Origin: Planctomycetota bacterium
GTDB lineage: Bacteria; Planctomycetota; JAJSAM01
Direction of reading: 5' to 3'
NCBI GenBank assembly: GCA_029932425.1
Contig: JAOZQC010000026.1
Location: 1-14,592 of the forward strand
Length of the DNA stretch: 14,592 bases
Both the position numbers and the translations under genes were made by a program. Position 1 is the stretch's first letter. The number at the start of each line of letters is the position of its first letter. A model generated the notes under the pieces. That model was given only the letters and a program-made list of their open reading frames with translations, ran no database searches and had not been told where the DNA came from. Of this stretch, positions 13,857 to 14,592 are shown one piece after another.

Positions 13857-14090
13857 ATGACCCACGGCGAACTGCTCCAGCGCATCTCGGTCGATCCCGC
13901 GGTTTGCGGTGGCAAGCCGTGCATCCGGGGCCATCGGATCTGGGTCTCCCTGATCCTTGATCTGCTGGCTTCCGGGTTGACCACCGAGGACATCCTCGAG
14001 GAGTACCCGCAGCTCACGGCGGAAGACATCCACGCGTGCATCGCCTACGCATCGGAGATGACGCGCGAGCGCGTGATCCACACGGCGTAG
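13857..14090 (+). CDS. DUF433 family antitoxin-like protein
   Basis: 77 residues. VDPAVCGGKPCIRGHRIWV followed by ILDLLASGLTTEDILEEYPQLTAEDI is the textbook DUF433 (PF04255) pattern: a small winged-helix/HTH-like DNA-binding protein. Members paired with PIN-like proteins act as antitoxins; M. tuberculosis VapB45 is a known relative. The role is expected to be binding and silencing the downstream toxin and repressing its own promoter. ATG 13857 follows GGGAGG (13845-13850) at six bases. The frame stays open upstream, but that extension is not protein-like and the Shine-Dalgarno fixes this start. The stop TAG is three bases from the next ATG. It lies in a lower-GC patch, consistent with acquisition. 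Confidence 0.88.
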   Translation: MTHGELLQRISVDPAVCGGKPCIRGHRIWVSLILDLLASGLTTEDILEEYPQLTAEDIHACIAYASEMTRERVIHTA

Positions 14091-14093
14091 GCC

Positions 14094-14465
14094 ATGAGGG
14101 TCAAGCTCGACGAGAATATCGGGGCGCGGGGAGCACGGATCCTCCGGGACGGGGGATGCGAGGTGGAGACGGTCGTCTCGGAGGGTCTTGGCGGCGCTTC
14201 CGACGAGGCGCTCATCGCGAAGTGCCGGGCGGAGGGCCGAACGCTCCTTTCGTTCGACAAGGACTTCGCCAGCATCCTGCGGTTCCCTCCGGCGCGGTAC
14301 GCAGGGATCGTCGTACTCCGCCTGGCGGAACCGCTCACCCTTCCCGCCATCGAGGACGCTCTGCGCCGGTTCCTCGCAGCGTCGGAGGGGAAGGATCTCA
14401 CAGGCTGCCTCTGGATCATCGACACCACGCGCGTCCGCGAGTTCGAGGAACAGGATCAGCCATGA
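14094..14465 (+). CDS. DUF5615 PIN-like toxin (VapC-type ribonuclease candidate)
   Basis: 123 residues. The N-terminal VKLDENIG (Asp6), the acidic pair Asp37-Glu38 in SDEALI, and FDKDF (Asp55, Asp57) are the acidic cluster of the DUF5615 (PF18480) PIN-like domain. RYAGIVVLRL is the following core strand. PIN toxins of the VapC kind cleave RNA in a Mg2+-dependent way when the antitoxin is lost. It directly follows the DUF433 gene with a three-base gap and no clear Shine-Dalgarno of its own, so translation probably depends on the antitoxin cistron. The acidic residues are intact and no frameshift is seen, so the pair looks functional. The toxin role is inferred from family and pairing. Confidence 0.85.
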   Translation: MRVKLDENIGARGARILRDGGCEVETVVSEGLGGASDEALIAKCRAEGRTLLSFDKDFASILRFPPARYAGIVVLRLAEPLTLPAIEDALRRFLAASEGKDLTGCLWIIDTTRVREFEEQDQP

Positions 14466-14475
14466 GACGGCTCTA

Positions 14476-14503
14476 GCCCGCATTTCTCATCAGGCGTGCG
14501 GGC
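14476..14503. repeat. 7-bp perfect hairpin after the toxin gene
   Basis: GCCCGCA (14476-14482) pairs with TGCGGGC (14497-14503) around a 14-base loop, starting ten bases after the toxin stop. There is no T-run. It may be a transcription end, a REP-like unit or the terminal segment of a mobile element continuing to the right. The sequence does not decide. The rest of 14466-14592 shows nothing else I can support. Confidence 0.4.
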
Positions 14504-14592
14504 GATGGCTCCAAGCCGGTGCTGGGAACAGAGTTCCAACGGAGGGCGGAACCCCTGGTCCACCACAGGCTGTTTTCGGCGAGAGATCGTCG

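Noticed and set aside
1..14592. CRISPR array, tRNA, rRNA
   Set aside because: No regularly spaced repeats, tRNA arm patterns or rRNA-like conserved segments were found by eye in any intergenic stretch.

Overview
The window is chromosomal bacterial DNA of very high GC content (visibly above 70% through most of its length). Genes are tightly packed, often with overlapping stop and start codons, and Shine-Dalgarno sites are good. Third codon positions are so saturated with G/C that long spurious open frames lie antisense to almost every real gene. The gene set includes a secreted metallopeptidase precursor, a UMF1-type transporter, a giant Ser/Thr kinase-histidine kinase hybrid, a thioredoxin-type ArsC, PyrE and cofactor-independent phosphoglycerate mutase. 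This suggests a free-living, signalling-rich Gram-negative (a deltaproteobacterial or acidobacterial kind of genome). Nothing here fixes the phylum, so that is a guess.

Layout. (1) 2-1018, minus: N-terminal part of a secreted M36/M4-like metallopeptidase, running off the left edge. (2) About 1019-1116: a divergent intergenic region. (3) 1117-3710, plus: a DEDDh exonuclease, probably with a non-ATG start, overlapping by ATGA a UMF1/Atg22-type transporter that carries a large inserted module. (4) 3759-8996, plus: a 1745-residue protein with the order Ser/Thr kinase, degenerate STAND-like NTPase region, TPR, GAF, histidine kinase, receiver. A 141-residue LMW-phosphatase-fold ArsC follows 31 bases later (9028-9453). 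(5) 9474-10442, minus: a YrbG-type Na+/Ca2+ exchanger, convergent with arsC. (6) 10564-13299, plus: an operon of a Trm112-like small protein, pyrE and gpmI (pyrE and gpmI overlap by one base). (7) 13300-13856: a gene-poor stretch of visibly lower GC with one good sigma70-like promoter. (8) 13857-14465: a DUF433 antitoxin-like / DUF5615 PIN-like toxin pair. (9) 14466-14592: a tail with a hairpin and no supportable gene.

How the parts fit. The 1117-3710 pair and the 10564-13299 trio look like ordinary co-translated units. The 3759-9453 pair is a self-contained signalling unit. One polypeptide holds two kinds of phosphotransfer module plus its own receiver, and a small Cys-based phosphatase or reductase is encoded directly behind it. 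The right end looks like an acquired accessory patch.

The most unusual items are the transporter with an inserted two-helix plus beta-sandwich module, the kinase hybrid whose NTPase region has lost its P-loop, and the exonuclease whose catalytic Asp and Glu lie upstream of its first ATG.
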